Of a DNA stretch of 64,000 nucleotides, positions 49,920-59,381 are shown one piece after another. The stretch is from Microbacterium sp. M28 (GTDB lineage: Bacteria; Actinomycetota; Actinomycetes; Actinomycetales; Microbacteriaceae). Location: NCBI RefSeq assembly GCF_025836995.1, contig NZ_CP107546.1, forward strand, positions 1,488,001 to 1,552,000. The letters are read 5' to 3'. The notes below the pieces were generated by a model. It saw only the letters and a list, made by a program, of their open reading frames with translations. It searched no databases and had not been told where the DNA came from. Position numbers and translations under genes: made by a program. Every line of letters starts with the position of its first letter. Positions within the stretch are counted from its first letter, which is position 1.

Positions 49920-50953
49920 TGCGACCCGCGCTGGAGATCTCCCGCACCGCGTTCCTCGCGAACGTCCGCGCGGTGACCGCGCGCATCGAGCCGTCGGAGC
50001 TCATGCTCGTCATGAAGGACGACGCATACGGGCACGGACTGGCATGGTCGGCGGCCGCCGCCGCGGATGCCGGGGTGAAGTGGTTCGGTGCCTACGACGT
50101 GCGCACGGGCCTGGCCCTGCGGGACGCCCTCGGCCCCCGAGGCCGCATCTTCGCGTGGGCGACCTCCGAGGACGACGAGATCGCCGAGGCGCTGGGACAG
50201 GACATCGACCTGGGCGTCGGAACGGTCGAGTACCTCGAGCGGATCCGGGCGGTCGCGGCGCGGTCAGCCCGCTCGGCGCGCGTGCATCTGAAGATCGACA
50301 CCGGCCTGCACCGAAACGGCGTGCGCCCGGAGGCGTGGCCGGATGCCGTCGCCCGTGCCCGTTCCGGCGAGGCGGAGGGGACGCTGCGCCTGGCCGGCGT
50401 CTGGAGCCACATCGCCGAGGCGAGCGACGCCGAGGACGACGCCGCGCAGGCGTGCTTCCGTGAAGCGGTTCGTCAGGTCGAGGAGACCGGTGCCGCGCCC
50501 GAAGTGCTCCACTTCACGGCATCAGCGGCGTCGTGGTGGCGTCCCGAGCTGCGTGAGTCGCTGTCGCGGGTCGGGGCGTTCTGCTACGGCATCCGTTCGG
50601 CCGACGGCCCGGGACTCGACGGCATTCGTCCGATCGCGACTCTCACGGCGTCCGTCCTGGATGTCGCAGCCGACGCCGTGTCGATCGGGATCGGAGCGCT
50701 CGACGGGTATCCGTCCACGCTGGTGGGTGCCGCGGTCGGAACCGCGGCGGGGCCGGTCGCGGTGCGCGCGATCGGCCCGGACACGGTGACGGTGGATGCC
50801 TGGCCCGGTGCGGCGCGCGGCGACCGGGTGCGGTTGTTCGGCCCAGGGGAGCAGGGCGAACCGTCCGCGACCGATCTGGCGGAGCGCGTCGACACGGTCG
50901 GCGAGGAGATCCTCACGCGGCTGTCGCCGCTGGTGCGCCGAGTCGTGACCTGA
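49916..50953 (+). CDS. Alanine-racemase-like subunit retaining the PLP-lysine barrel
   Basis: A 345-residue protein with a complete racemase barrel: PLP Lys34 in MKDDAYGHG, Arg133 in KIDTGLHRNGV, His165 in VWSHIAEASD, Ser203 in FTASAASWW and Arg218 in SRVGAFCYG. The C-terminal domain is degenerate: the SYGxTY tyrosine motif reads VSIGIGA (Ile257), and the GRxxMD substrate motif is missing. In normal racemase dimers that tyrosine comes from the other subunit, so this protein and its neighbour together contain one full active site. The start is ATG 49916 or, with better spacing to GGGAGG, ATG 49919. It is the last gene of the block. Confidence 0.85.
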   Translation: MMRPALEISRTAFLANVRAVTARIEPSELMLVMKDDAYGHGLAWSAAAAADAGVKWFGAYDVRTGLALRDALGPRGRIFAWATSEDDEIAEALGQDIDLGVGTVEYLERIRAVAARSARSARVHLKIDTGLHRNGVRPEAWPDAVARARSGEAEGTLRLAGVWSHIAEASDAEDDAAQACFREAVRQVEETGAAPEVLHFTASAASWWRPELRESLSRVGAFCYGIRSADGPGLDGIRPIATLTASVLDVAADAVSIGIGALDGYPSTLVGAAVGTAAGPVAVRAIGPDTVTVDAWPGAARGDRVRLFGPGEQGEPSATDLAERVDTVGEEILTRLSPLVRRVVT

Positions 50954-50974
50954 TTCCGGCTCGGCGCCGGTCCG

Positions 50975-51190
50975 TCACGCCTCGATGAGGCGCGCGGTCT
51001 CGTCGTGCCAGCTGGTCGCGATGCTGCGCAGCTTCTCTTCGTACTTGCGACCGTGGTGGGCGCAGAACAGCAGTTCCGAGCCGTTGACCTCTGCGGCGAT
51101 GTACGCCTGAGCTCCACACGAATCACAGCGATCCATGGCCGTCAGACGGTACTCCACCGTGGAGGTCTCACGTTCTGTCGTTGCATTCAT
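50975..51190 (-). CDS. DUF7455-type small zinc-binding protein
   Basis: A 71-residue conserved actinobacterial protein. DRCDSCGAQAYIAAEVNGSE followed by LLFCAHHGRKYEEKL gives a CxxC...CxxH zinc site, with a short C-terminal helix. The function is unknown; the family is often found near RNA polymerase and topoisomerase genes. The ATG at 51190 has GAGGAGG 7-8 bases upstream. The 181-base gap to the divergent topoisomerase gene holds both promoters and no other feature that I can see. Confidence 0.85.
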   Translation of the reverse strand: MNATTERETSTVEYRLTAMDRCDSCGAQAYIAAEVNGSELLFCAHHGRKYEEKLRSIATSWHDETARLIEA

Positions 51191-51357
51191 CTCGGTGCCT
51201 CCTCGGTTGTCGGGTTCGCTGGGGAGCGTGCTCAATACAACCACGCTCCCGCTGTGCGCATGCCCGGATCGCGGCGTGTTTCGCTCAGCGCGTACGCGCC
51301 GGGCCCGAGCCTGCAGGGGGCGGGGAGTGTCGTCGGCCCGCAGGGGGCCGTCGCACC

Positions 51358-51363
51358 TAGACT
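51358..51363 (+). promoter_or_regulatory. Putative -10 element (TAGACT) of parE
   Basis: TAGACT ends 8 bases before the GTG at 51372 with no Shine-Dalgarno, so the message is probably leaderless or nearly so. Confidence 0.4.
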
Positions 51364-51371
51364 TGAAGACT

Positions 51372-53468
51372 GTGACCTCCGAGTATTCCGCCCATCATCT
51401 TCAGGTTCTGGAAGGACTCGAAGCGGTCCGCAAGCGCCCGGGCATGTACATCGGCTCGAACGGTTCGCCCGGCCTCATGCACTGCCTCTGGGAGATCATC
51501 GACAACTCCGTCGATGAGGCCGTCGGCGGCAACGGATCCAAGATCGATGTGATCCTCCACGACGACGGCAGCGTCGAGGTCCGCGACCGCGGTCGCGGCG
51601 TGCCGGTCGATGTCGAGCCACGCACCGGACTCAGCGGTGTCGAGGTCGTCTACACCAAGCTGCACGCCGGCGGGAAGTTCGGCGGCGGCTCGTACGCGGC
51701 ATCCGGTGGCCTGCACGGTGTCGGCGCATCCGTCGTGAACGCGCTCTCGGAGCGCCTCGATGTCGAGGTCGACCGCGGAGGCAAGACCTATGCCATGAGC
51801 TTCCACCGGGGCGAACCCGGCGTGTTCAAGGACACCGGTGAGCCGCGTCCGGATGCCGAGTTCACTCCGTTCGAGGAGAAGAGCGAACTCCGTGTCGTCG
51901 GCAAGGTCGCGAAGGGCGTCACCGGAACGCGCGTGCGCTACTGGGCCGATCGCCAGATCTTCACCAAGGATGCTGCGTTCCAACTCGCCGAACTGGAGAC
52001 GCGCGCGCGCCAGACCGCGTTCCTCGTGCCGGGACTCGAGATCCTCGTCCGGGACCAGCGCGCCTCGGGGGAGGACGGTGGGGACGGCGTCAACGAGACC
52101 TCCTATCACTACGAGGGCGGGATCAGCGAGTTCGTCGAGTACCTCGCGACCGATGCCCCGGTGACCGACACCTGGCGGATCCAGGGCGAGGGGATGTTCA
52201 CCGAGACCGTTCCGGTGCTGCAGGCGAACGGGACGATGACGTCGCAGGAGGTGCAGCGCGAGTGCCGCGTGGACATCGCACTGCGCTGGGGCACCGGGTA
52301 CGAGACGACCATGCGCTCGTTCGTCAACATCATCGCCACGCCCAAGGGCGGCACCCACCAGCAGGGCTTCGAGCAGGAGCTGCTGAAGGTGCTGCGTGCG
52401 CAGGTCGATCAGAACTCCCGCCGACTCAAAGTCGGCAACGACAAGCTCGAGAAGGACGACGTGCTCGCCGGCCTCACCGCCGTGCTCACGGTCGAGGTCC
52501 CCGAGCCGCAGTTCGAAGGCCAGACGAAGGAGGTGCTCGGCACGCCGGCCGTGCGCCAGATCGTCGCCCAGGTCGTCCGCAAGGAGCTGGGCGCGCGGTT
52601 CTCGTCCACCAAGCGCGACGACAAGAACCAGGCCAACCAGCTCCTCGACAAGATCGTCGCGGAGATGAAGGCGCGGGTGTCCGCTCGGGCGCACAAGGAG
52701 ACGCAGCGCCGCAAGAGCGCGCTGGAGTCCTCCACGCTTCCGGCGAAGCTCGTCGACTGCCGGACCAAGGACGTCGACCGCAGCGAACTGTTCATCGTGG
52801 AGGGCGACTCGGCGCTCGGTACCGCCAAGAACGCCCGGAACAGCGAGTTCCAGGCGCTGCTGCCGATCCGCGGCAAGATCCTCAACGTGCAGAAGGCATC
52901 GATCGGCGACATGCTGTCGAACGCCGAGTGCGCATCGATCATCCAGGTGATCGGCGCTGGATCAGGGCGAAGCTTCGACATCGAGACCGCGCGCTACGGC
53001 AAGGTGATCCTGATGAGCGACGCCGATGTGGACGGCGCGCACATCCGCACGCTGCTGCTGACGCTGTTCTTCCGCTACATGCGACCGCTGATCGAGGCGG
53101 GGCGCGTGTTCGCGGCTGTCCCGCCGCTGCACCGGGTCATCGTGATGCACCCCGGGTCGAAGCCGAACGAGACCATCTATACCTACAGCGAGCAGGAGCT
53201 GCACACGCTGCTCGCGAAGCTGCGCAAGCAGAACAAGCGCTGGCACGAGCCGATCCAGCGGTACAAGGGTCTGGGCGAGATGGATGCCGAGCAGCTGGCG
53301 TCGACGACCATGGACCGGTCCGGCCGTCTGCTCCGTCGTGTGCGCATGGAGGATGCCGAGGCCGCCGGTCGCGTGTTCGAACTGCTGATGGGCAACGAGG
53401 TCGCGCCGCGCCGCGAGTTCATCATCGAGTCCTCGGACCGGCTCTCCCGCGAGGCCATCGACGCCTGA
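51372..53468 (+). CDS. parE: DNA topoisomerase IV subunit B
   Basis: A 698-residue ATPase subunit of a type IIA topoisomerase that decatenates chromosomes. The GHKL ATPase begins LEGLEAVRKRPGMYIGS and has the IIDNSVDEA and GLHGVGASVVNALS motifs. The TOPRIM part has FIVEGDSALG near residue 477 and DADVDGAHIRTLLL near 549. The C-terminal YKGLGEMDAEQL motif is complete. ParE rather than GyrB is inferred from length and from the adjacent ParC; a separate gyrase is expected elsewhere. It is convergent with parC rather than in one operon. Confidence 0.92.
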   Translation: MTSEYSAHHLQVLEGLEAVRKRPGMYIGSNGSPGLMHCLWEIIDNSVDEAVGGNGSKIDVILHDDGSVEVRDRGRGVPVDVEPRTGLSGVEVVYTKLHAGGKFGGGSYAASGGLHGVGASVVNALSERLDVEVDRGGKTYAMSFHRGEPGVFKDTGEPRPDAEFTPFEEKSELRVVGKVAKGVTGTRVRYWADRQIFTKDAAFQLAELETRARQTAFLVPGLEILVRDQRASGEDGGDGVNETSYHYEGGISEFVEYLATDAPVTDTWRIQGEGMFTETVPVLQANGTMTSQEVQRECRVDIALRWGTGYETTMRSFVNIIATPKGGTHQQGFEQELLKVLRAQVDQNSRRLKVGNDKLEKDDVLAGLTAVLTVEVPEPQFEGQTKEVLGTPAVRQIVAQVVRKELGARFSSTKRDDKNQANQLLDKIVAEMKARVSARAHKETQRRKSALESSTLPAKLVDCRTKDVDRSELFIVEGDSALGTAKNARNSEFQALLPIRGKILNVQKASIGDMLSNAECASIIQVIGAGSGRSFDIETARYGKVILMSDADVDGAHIRTLLLTLFFRYMRPLIEAGRVFAAVPPLHRVIVMHPGSKPNETIYTYSEQELHTLLAKLRKQNKRWHEPIQRYKGLGEMDAEQLASTTMDRSGRLLRRVRMEDAEAAGRVFELLMGNEVAPRREFIIESSDRLSREAIDA

Positions 53469-53501
53469 GCCCGGTGCCTTCCGGCATCGCGCGCCACGGG
53501 A

Positions 53502-53617
53502 TGTCCGGGTTGCGGCGGGTGTTCGCGGCGCCGACCCGCTCGAACGCGGACACGCCGGACGGGGATGTCCGCTCCGTTGCGGGTGTCCAGGTCTGCAGGC
53601 CCGCACGAACCCGGACA
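53502..53617. repeat. Cluster of TGTCC/GGACA repeats between parE and parC
   Basis: The 187-base convergent gap contains TGTCCGGGTT (53502-53511) and its exact inverse AACCCGGACA (53608-53617), plus three further TGTCC or GGACA copies between them. The strand could fold into nested hairpins serving as a terminator. Confidence 0.5.
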
Positions 53618-53655
53618 CGCTGCGCGAATGACGGCGGACGGCGGTGAGCCGAGCG

Positions 53656-56100
53656 TCAGACGACGGGGCGTCCGATGGATCCGATGACGCCGTCGACCGG
53701 CTGCCCTGAGGCATCCCGCTTGGCGCCGGGGACGGGAAGCGTCCGTACCGCGCCGTCCACGCCGACCGCATACGCAGGCTCATCGCCGACCCAGGCGACG
53801 GTCAGCCGGTCCTCGCCCTTCAGGAAGGCGTGCGCGCGCACACCGCCGGTGGCGCGTCCCTTGGCCGGGTACTCGGAGAAGAACGACACCTTCGCGCGGC
53901 CGGGGTCGGTGCCGGGGATCATGTCCTCGGCGCCGGACACCGTCGCGACGACGGCTTCCTCATCGGTCGTGACCACGCCGAAGTGCAGCACCGTGGCCCC
54001 CGCACCGAGCTTGATGCCCGCCATGCCTCCCGCGGGTGCCCCCTGCGGACGCACCGCGGACGCGGTGAAGTGCAGCAGCTGCGCGTCCGTCGTGACGAAG
54101 ACGAGCTCCGTGTCGTCGGCGGCCGAGGCGCCGCCGACCACGGTGTCGCCCGGCTTGAGCCCGATCACCTCGAGTTCAGGGCGCACGGGAAGCGTCGACG
54201 GGACGATGCGCTTGACGGTTCCCTGCGCCGTGCCGATCGCGAAGGGCGTCTCGGTGTCGAGCGGCACGAGCGCGATCACTCGCTCGGTGCGCGCGGTGAT
54301 GCCGAGGTAGTCCCGCAGCGGCGTGCCGGCCCCCAGCTGCACCGAGCTGGCGGGGACCGAGGGCAGGTCGACGGGGGAGAAGCGCAGCAGGCGCCCGGTC
54401 GACGTCAGAGCGCCGACCTCGCCTCGGACCGTCGCCTCGACCGTCGACGCGATCGCATCGTGCTTGCTCCGCCGCGCGGGCCGGCTGATCTCCTGGTCGC
54501 CGACGACGTCGACGCGCACGGCGCGACCCGTCGTCGACAGAGCGATCAGCGTGGGCGCGTCGGCGATCTGAAGATCGGTCTCACCGGCCTTCGCGCGACG
54601 CGGAGCCGCAGGCTTGGCGTTCATCAGCAGCGTGCGGCGAGGGGTCCCGTAGGCGTCCGCCGCGGCATCCAGCTCTGCGGCGACCTGAGCGCGCAGAAGC
54701 GCGTCACTGCCGAGAAGCTCCTGGAGCGCCGCGATCTCCGCCTTGAGCGCGTCGCGCTCGGTCTCGAGCTCGATGCGCGAGAACTTCGTCAGGCGGCGCA
54801 GGCGCAGTTCGAGGATGTACTCGGCCTGCGGCTCGGACAGGTCGAAGACCGTGCGCAGTCGGGTCCTGGCCTGCTCGCTGTCGTCCGAGGAGCGGATGAC
54901 CTGGATGACCTCGTCGATGTCGAGGATCGCGATGAGCAGACCCTCGACGAGGTGCAGGCGCTCCTCGCGGCGCGCGAGCCGGTAGCGGCTGCGGCGGGTG
55001 ATGACCTCGATGCGGTGGCCGACGTAGACGCTCAGCAGCTCCTTGAGGCCGAGCGTGCGCGGCTGGCCCTGGACGAGGGCGACGTTGTTGATGCTGAAGG
55101 AGTCCTCCAGCGGCGTGAGCCGGTAGAGCTGCTCGAGGATCGCGTTCGGGTCGAAGCCGGTCTTGACCGTGATCGCGACACGCAGGCCGTGATGGCGATC
55201 GGTGAGATCGGTGACGTCGCTGATGCCCTGCAGCTTCTTCGACTGGACGGCGTCCCTGATCTTCTCGATCAGGCGCTCAGGGCCGACCATGTAGGGCAGC
55301 TCGGTGACGACGATGCCGGTGCGCCGTGGGCCGAGGGATTCGATCGAGACCTTGCCGCGGACCTTGAGCGCGCCCCGGCCGTTCGTGTAGGCATCCTTGA
55401 TGCCGTCCAGACCCATGACGATGCCGCCGGAGGGGAAGTCGGGACCTGGGACGAACTCCATGAGCTCTTCGGTCGTGGCGTCCGGGTTCTCGAGGAGATA
55501 CGTGGCGGCCGCGACGACCTCGATGAGGTTGTGCGGGGCCATGTTGGTCGCCATGCCGACCGCGATGCCGCTGGCGCCGTTGACCAGGAGGTTGGGAAAC
55601 GCCGCAGGGAGCACGCCGGGCTGCTGGAACTGGCCGTCGTAATTCGGGACGAAGTCGACGACGTCCTCGTCGAGATCGTTCGTCAGGGCGAGCGCCGCGC
55701 CGGCGAGCCTTGCCTCGGTGTAACGCGCCGCGGCCGGTCCGTCATCGAGCGAGCCGAAGTTGCCATGGCCGTCGACGAGGGGAAGCCGGAGGGCCCACTC
55801 CTGTGCGAGGCGCACCAGGGCGTCATAGATGGCCGAGTCGCCGTGCGGGTGCAGCTTTCCCATCACCTCACCGACGACGCGCGCGCTCTTGACGTGCCCG
55901 CGGTCGGGACGCAGGCCCATCTCGGCCATCTGGAACAGGATGCGCCGCTGCACGGGCTTGAGGCCGTCGCGCGCATCAGGGAGGGCGCGCGAGTAGATCA
56001 CGGAGTACGCGTACTCCAGGAACGACCCCTGCATCTCGCTCTCGAGGTCGATGTCCTGGATGCGTTCCTCGACGGGTTCAGCGGACGAGGATTTGGGCAT
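53656..56100 (-). CDS. parC: DNA topoisomerase IV subunit A
   Basis: An 814-residue DNA-cleaving subunit. Catalytic Tyr127 lies in AARYTEARL. The preceding quinolone-region segment [13 protein letters not shown] has Ser89 and Asp93, the sensitive-type residues at the two classic positions. SYxDEVI-type strands and a coiled coil follow, then a C-terminal wing of weak beta-pinwheel repeats. The ATG at 56100 is supported by the family start after a short tail. It faces parE across a repeat-rich gap. Confidence 0.93.
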   Translation of the reverse strand: MPKSSSAEPVEERIQDIDLESEMQGSFLEYAYSVIYSRALPDARDGLKPVQRRILFQMAEMGLRPDRGHVKSARVVGEVMGKLHPHGDSAIYDALVRLAQEWALRLPLVDGHGNFGSLDDGPAAARYTEARLAGAALALTNDLDEDVVDFVPNYDGQFQQPGVLPAAFPNLLVNGASGIAVGMATNMAPHNLIEVVAAATYLLENPDATTEELMEFVPGPDFPSGGIVMGLDGIKDAYTNGRGALKVRGKVSIESLGPRRTGIVVTELPYMVGPERLIEKIRDAVQSKKLQGISDVTDLTDRHHGLRVAITVKTGFDPNAILEQLYRLTPLEDSFSINNVALVQGQPRTLGLKELLSVYVGHRIEVITRRSRYRLARREERLHLVEGLLIAILDIDEVIQVIRSSDDSEQARTRLRTVFDLSEPQAEYILELRLRRLTKFSRIELETERDALKAEIAALQELLGSDALLRAQVAAELDAAADAYGTPRRTLLMNAKPAAPRRAKAGETDLQIADAPTLIALSTTGRAVRVDVVGDQEISRPARRSKHDAIASTVEATVRGEVGALTSTGRLLRFSPVDLPSVPASSVQLGAGTPLRDYLGITARTERVIALVPLDTETPFAIGTAQGTVKRIVPSTLPVRPELEVIGLKPGDTVVGGASAADDTELVFVTTDAQLLHFTASAVRPQGAPAGGMAGIKLGAGATVLHFGVVTTDEEAVVATVSGAEDMIPGTDPGRAKVSFFSEYPAKGRATGGVRAHAFLKGEDRLTVAWVGDEPAYAVGVDGAVRTLPVPGAKRDASGQPVDGVIGSIGRPVV

Positions 56101-56147
56101 GGCGGACCTTCGGGCGTTGCACAGGGCTGTGAAAGACTGGCTCGGAT

Positions 56148-57269
56148 ATGCCTCTCATGTTACCGTCCGAGTCCGCTGCAGCCCGGAGCGTCGTCGGGGT
56201 GGCGGACGACCTGTTCGCCGCCGTCCGCGGCGAGGGCGAGCGACGCATCCGCTCCGGCGTGATCGTCGTCGTCGACGGTCTCGGCGCGATCGGGCTGCGC
56301 GCCCACGCCGGGCATGCCCGATTCCTGGCCGGGCGCATGGCCAAGCGAGACGTCGCGATGTCGGTGTTCCCGTCGACGACGGCCGCCGCGCTGACGAGTA
56401 TTCTCACGAGCGCCTGGCCGGGGGAGCACGGGCTCGTGGGCTACCGCGTCCTGGACCGCAGTCGCGATCGCCTCGTCAACCAGCTCTCCGAATGGGAGTC
56501 CGCGGGAATCGACCCTCGGGTGTGGCAGGCCAGCCCGACCGTGTTCGAACGCGCGCGGGATGCCGGCCACCCCGCATTCGCCCTCGGGGTCGCGGCGTAC
56601 GCGCACAGCGGTTTCACGCATGCCACGCTGCGGGGAGCCGAGTTCGTCGCGGTCGCGTCGGCCGGGGAGCGCGTCGAAGCCGCGTACGACCTCGCGGCCG
56701 CGCATGAGGGAGCGATCATCTATTGCTATCTGCCGGACGTGGATCAGGCCGGCCACAAGCACGGAGTCGATTCCCCCGAGTGGGTCACGGCACTCGAGAA
56801 CGTGGACGCGGCCCTGTCCCGCGCGATCCCGGAGGGCGTCGGCGTCGTCGTGACCGCCGATCACGGGATGCTCGACGTGCCGGCGCATCGGCAGAGCGTG
56901 TTCGATGAGACCAGCTCTGCGATGCTGCACGTCCGCCACTTCGGCGGGGAACCGCGCATGGTGCATCTGTACCTGCACGATGACGTCGATCACGAGCGCG
57001 CGGCAGCGCTCTGGACCTCGGAGACGGACGGCATCGCGGATGTCGGGACCCGCGCGCAGGCGATCGCCGCAGGGATGTTCGGGCCTAGAGTGACGGATGC
57101 CGCGGCATCGCGCGTCGGCGACCTCGTCATCGCGGCGCGGGGCAACCGGGCGCTCTACGACGGCACGGCGGCCGATCAGCGCGGCCGCGGTATGATCGGC
57201 CAACACGGATCGCTCACGCCGGAGGAGCGTCAGGTCCCGTTGATCAGGCTCGGCGCGCTGGCACGCTGA
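56148..57269 (+). CDS. Alkaline-phosphatase-superfamily phosphodiesterase/nucleotide pyrophosphatase
   Basis: A 373-residue protein of the AlkP/NPP superfamily. Metal ligands and nucleophile are visible: VIVVVDGLG (Asp43), [11 protein letters not shown] with the nucleophilic Thr77/78, [10 protein letters not shown] and TADHGM. No signal peptide is evident, so a cytosolic location is likely. It is conserved in actinobacteria near parC and sepH; the substrate is unknown. The start is ATG 56148 or 56157. It lies in a 47-base gap divergent from parC and converges on sepH. Confidence 0.85.
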   Translation: MPLMLPSESAAARSVVGVADDLFAAVRGEGERRIRSGVIVVVDGLGAIGLRAHAGHARFLAGRMAKRDVAMSVFPSTTAAALTSILTSAWPGEHGLVGYRVLDRSRDRLVNQLSEWESAGIDPRVWQASPTVFERARDAGHPAFALGVAAYAHSGFTHATLRGAEFVAVASAGERVEAAYDLAAAHEGAIIYCYLPDVDQAGHKHGVDSPEWVTALENVDAALSRAIPEGVGVVVTADHGMLDVPAHRQSVFDETSSAMLHVRHFGGEPRMVHLYLHDDVDHERAAALWTSETDGIADVGTRAQAIAAGMFGPRVTDAAASRVGDLVIAARGNRALYDGTAADQRGRGMIGQHGSLTPEERQVPLIRLGALAR

Positions 57270-57307
57270 AACCACGCGATCCTCGCGCGCAGACGTCCAG
57301 CGCCGGG

Positions 57308-58348
57308 CTATTCGTCGGTGCGTGCGCCGAAGACGATCTCGTCCCACGAGGGCATCGCGTTGCGGCGGCGCTTCCGCGACGACGACTCGCCTCCGGCCGG
57401 CTCCTGATCGGGCTCCGCGTCGCCGCGATCGTTCTCACGCGACGATTCCTGTGAATCGAACAGTGCGATCGGGCTCGGCGGCGCGATGTCATCGTGCTCC
57501 TCGATCACCAGGGGCGCGCTCTCGCGCTGTCCGCGCCGACGCCTCAGTGCTTCGAGCAGGTCGGCGGTCTCCGGGCTCGTGCTGGACTCCTCCGGGGCGC
57601 GCTTGATGGCCGCATTCTGCGCAGCACTGGGGGCGCGGTCGAGCGAGAACGGGTCGGCGACATCGGCCTCTGGGTCCACGGTGCCGCGTGGACCGAAGGC
57701 ACCGGAGTCGAACCGGGTCTCATCCTTGTAGGGCGATGCCTGTCGCTCGCTCTCGACGGCGCGAAGGCGCGGGATCAGTCCCTCCGGCAGCGAGCCCTGA
57801 CGCGACAGCTGAGTCGCGTCGCCGTTGAGCGGGGCCAGCGTGCTGCGGCGCGGGTCGAAGCTCCAGCGCGCGTCATGCGCGACCTCGTTGGCGGTGAACT
57901 CGAGCTTGATGATCCAGCCGGATTCTTCCTTCCAGCTCACCCAGCGCTCCGACTGCGCATCGACCTCGGCGAGCTTCGCGCGGATCGCGGTGCCGAAGGT
58001 GGGCTGCGCGTCCGGCTCGACCTCGCTCCCGATCAGCACGGGCACGGCGAGGGCCTGGCCGACGATGTGCTCGCGTTCGGCGAGTACGGGTCCCTCGAAG
58101 CGCTCGACGTCGGACCGGGAGATGCCCAGCAGCTCGGCGACCTCCGCAGCGGCCAGCCCGGAACGGATGTGGGCCTGGATCTCGCGGGGACTCGCGGCGA
58201 GCCGGGGGGCCGCGGGGGTCGATTGTGCGCGAGCGCGTCGGATCTCGGCGCGCAGAAGGTCGTCGATGGGCAGCGCGAAGCGCTGTCCGTTCTCGGTGGC
58301 GAGCACGAGGACTCCGGCCTCGGTGCCCACGATCGTGACGTTTTCCAT
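57308..58348 (-). CDS. sepH: Septation protein SepH (DUF3071)
   Basis: A 346-residue actinobacterial cell-division protein that binds FtsZ and promotes Z-ring assembly. The N-terminal DUF3071 domain (residues about 1-170) includes a helix-turn-helix (HIRSGLAAAEVAELLGISRS) and a GWIIKLEF segment. A long acidic disordered linker follows, then the conserved C-terminal MPSWDEIVFG. AGAGGGG lies 7 bases before the ATG at 58348. The assignment rests on the two conserved ends and the actinobacterial context. Confidence 0.9.
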   Translation of the reverse strand: MENVTIVGTEAGVLVLATENGQRFALPIDDLLRAEIRRARAQSTPAAPRLAASPREIQAHIRSGLAAAEVAELLGISRSDVERFEGPVLAEREHIVGQALAVPVLIGSEVEPDAQPTFGTAIRAKLAEVDAQSERWVSWKEESGWIIKLEFTANEVAHDARWSFDPRRSTLAPLNGDATQLSRQGSLPEGLIPRLRAVESERQASPYKDETRFDSGAFGPRGTVDPEADVADPFSLDRAPSAAQNAAIKRAPEESSTSPETADLLEALRRRRGQRESAPLVIEEHDDIAPPSPIALFDSQESSRENDRGDAEPDQEPAGGESSSRKRRRNAMPSWDEIVFGARTDE

Positions 58349-58546
58349 GCGAATGCCCCTCTGATGGGTGTCAGATCATGGTGTCACGCAGGCACTCCGG
58401 ATGCCGGGAATACCCTGGGCGTGCCGTGAGTTTGATCGGGTGCCACGACCCGCATTTGCGTATTCCGCTCGGGTCGTGCAAACTATGCCCGCCGATTACC
58501 CGACGGCGCCCCGCCCACTAGCACCATGAAAGTGGAGATCTACCGC

Positions 58547-58840
58547 ATGGCAACCGACTACGACGCCCCTCGAAAGAGCGAAGACGACTCCGAGTCGATC
58601 GAAGCCCTCAAGGAGCGTGTGCCGGACAAGCTGTCCGGCTCAACCGGTGACGAGGACTCCGACAACCCGTCGAGCTTCGACCTACCTGGGGCCGACCTGT
58701 CCGACCTCGAGCTCGACGTCGTCGTGCTCCCCGCGCAGCAGGACGAGTTTACCTGCATGAGCTGCTTCCTGGTGAAGCACCGCTCGCAGCTCGACCACGA
58801 GGGTTCTGACGGACCCATCTGCAAGGAATGCGCGGCCTGA
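58547..58840 (+). CDS. DUF4193 family protein
   Basis: A 97-residue actinobacterial protein. An acidic N-terminal half (MATDYDAPRKSEDDSESIEA) is followed by ELDVVVLPAQQDEFTCMSCF and a C-terminal CKECAA, giving a CxxC...CxxC zinc site. The function is unknown. The ATG at 58547 has GGAG 9 bases upstream; an upstream in-frame ATG at 58526 is less likely. The 198-base gap to sepH is divergent and shows only promoter-like sequence. Confidence 0.88.
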   Translation: MATDYDAPRKSEDDSESIEALKERVPDKLSGSTGDEDSDNPSSFDLPGADLSDLELDVVVLPAQQDEFTCMSCFLVKHRSQLDHEGSDGPICKECAA

Positions 58841-58854
58841 CCGCAGCATCCCCA

Positions 58855-58886
58855 ACGCGCCCCCGACCGTTCCGGTCCGGGGCGCG
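58855..58886. terminator. Bidirectional terminator hairpin
   Basis: A stem of about 13 bp with one C-C mismatch and a small loop lies between the convergent DUF4193 and DUF3093 genes. Confidence 0.7.
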
Positions 58887-58904
58887 TCGTCGTTCCGGCG
58901 AGGG

Positions 58905-59369
58905 TCAGACGCGAGCACGCCGGATCGCCGCGGCGAGCCGGTCCGGCGTCCGCGTCGAGATGGACCACTGCGTGACAGGGTCGTCCGGATCGGTGTTCGG
59001 GACGATCACCATGCCGTCGATGCCGCCGCGGATCAGATGCCATCCGGACGCCGTGAGCCCCGGTCCGCGCGCCTGCCTCGCCTCGTCGCCGGTGAGTGCG
59101 ACCGGGTCGCCGAGCCACCGGGCGTCGATGTGCGCGCGTCCGGCGGTCAGCACTCCGTCCCGGACGGACACGACGGGGGATGCGGCGACCATCAGCCCGA
59201 TCACGGCGATCGCGACGACGATGCCGATGACGAGACCCAGTGCCGAATCCAGGGGCACGAGTGTGAGCGCCACCATGGGCGCGAGCACCGCAGCGGACAC
59301 CAGCAGCCAGAGACTCGGTGCGAGGCGCTCCCGATAGCGCGGGCGAGTGGCGGGGACCGTGTTCTGCAT
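58905..59369 (-). CDS. DUF3093 membrane protein
   Basis: A 154-residue actinobacterial protein with two close membrane spans (about residues 19-62). A cytosolic part follows with RDGVLTAGRAHIDARWLGDP and DPVTQWSISTRTPDRLAAAI. The function is unknown. The ATG at 59369 has AAGAGG 3 bases upstream. Its start is only 12 bases from that of the divergent dut gene, so its promoter must lie within dut coding sequence. Confidence 0.87.
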   Translation of the reverse strand: MQNTVPATRPRYRERLAPSLWLLVSAAVLAPMVALTLVPLDSALGLVIGIVVAIAVIGLMVAASPVVSVRDGVLTAGRAHIDARWLGDPVALTGDEARQARGPGLTASGWHLIRGGIDGMVIVPNTDPDDPVTQWSISTRTPDRLAAAIRRARV

Positions 59370-59375
59370 TAGCCT
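59370..59375 (+). promoter_or_regulatory. Putative -10 element (TAGCCT) of dut
   Basis: TAGCCT starts directly after the DUF3093 start codon and ends 6 bases before the dut GTG at 59382. Confidence 0.5.
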
Positions 59376-59381
59376 CTTGGG

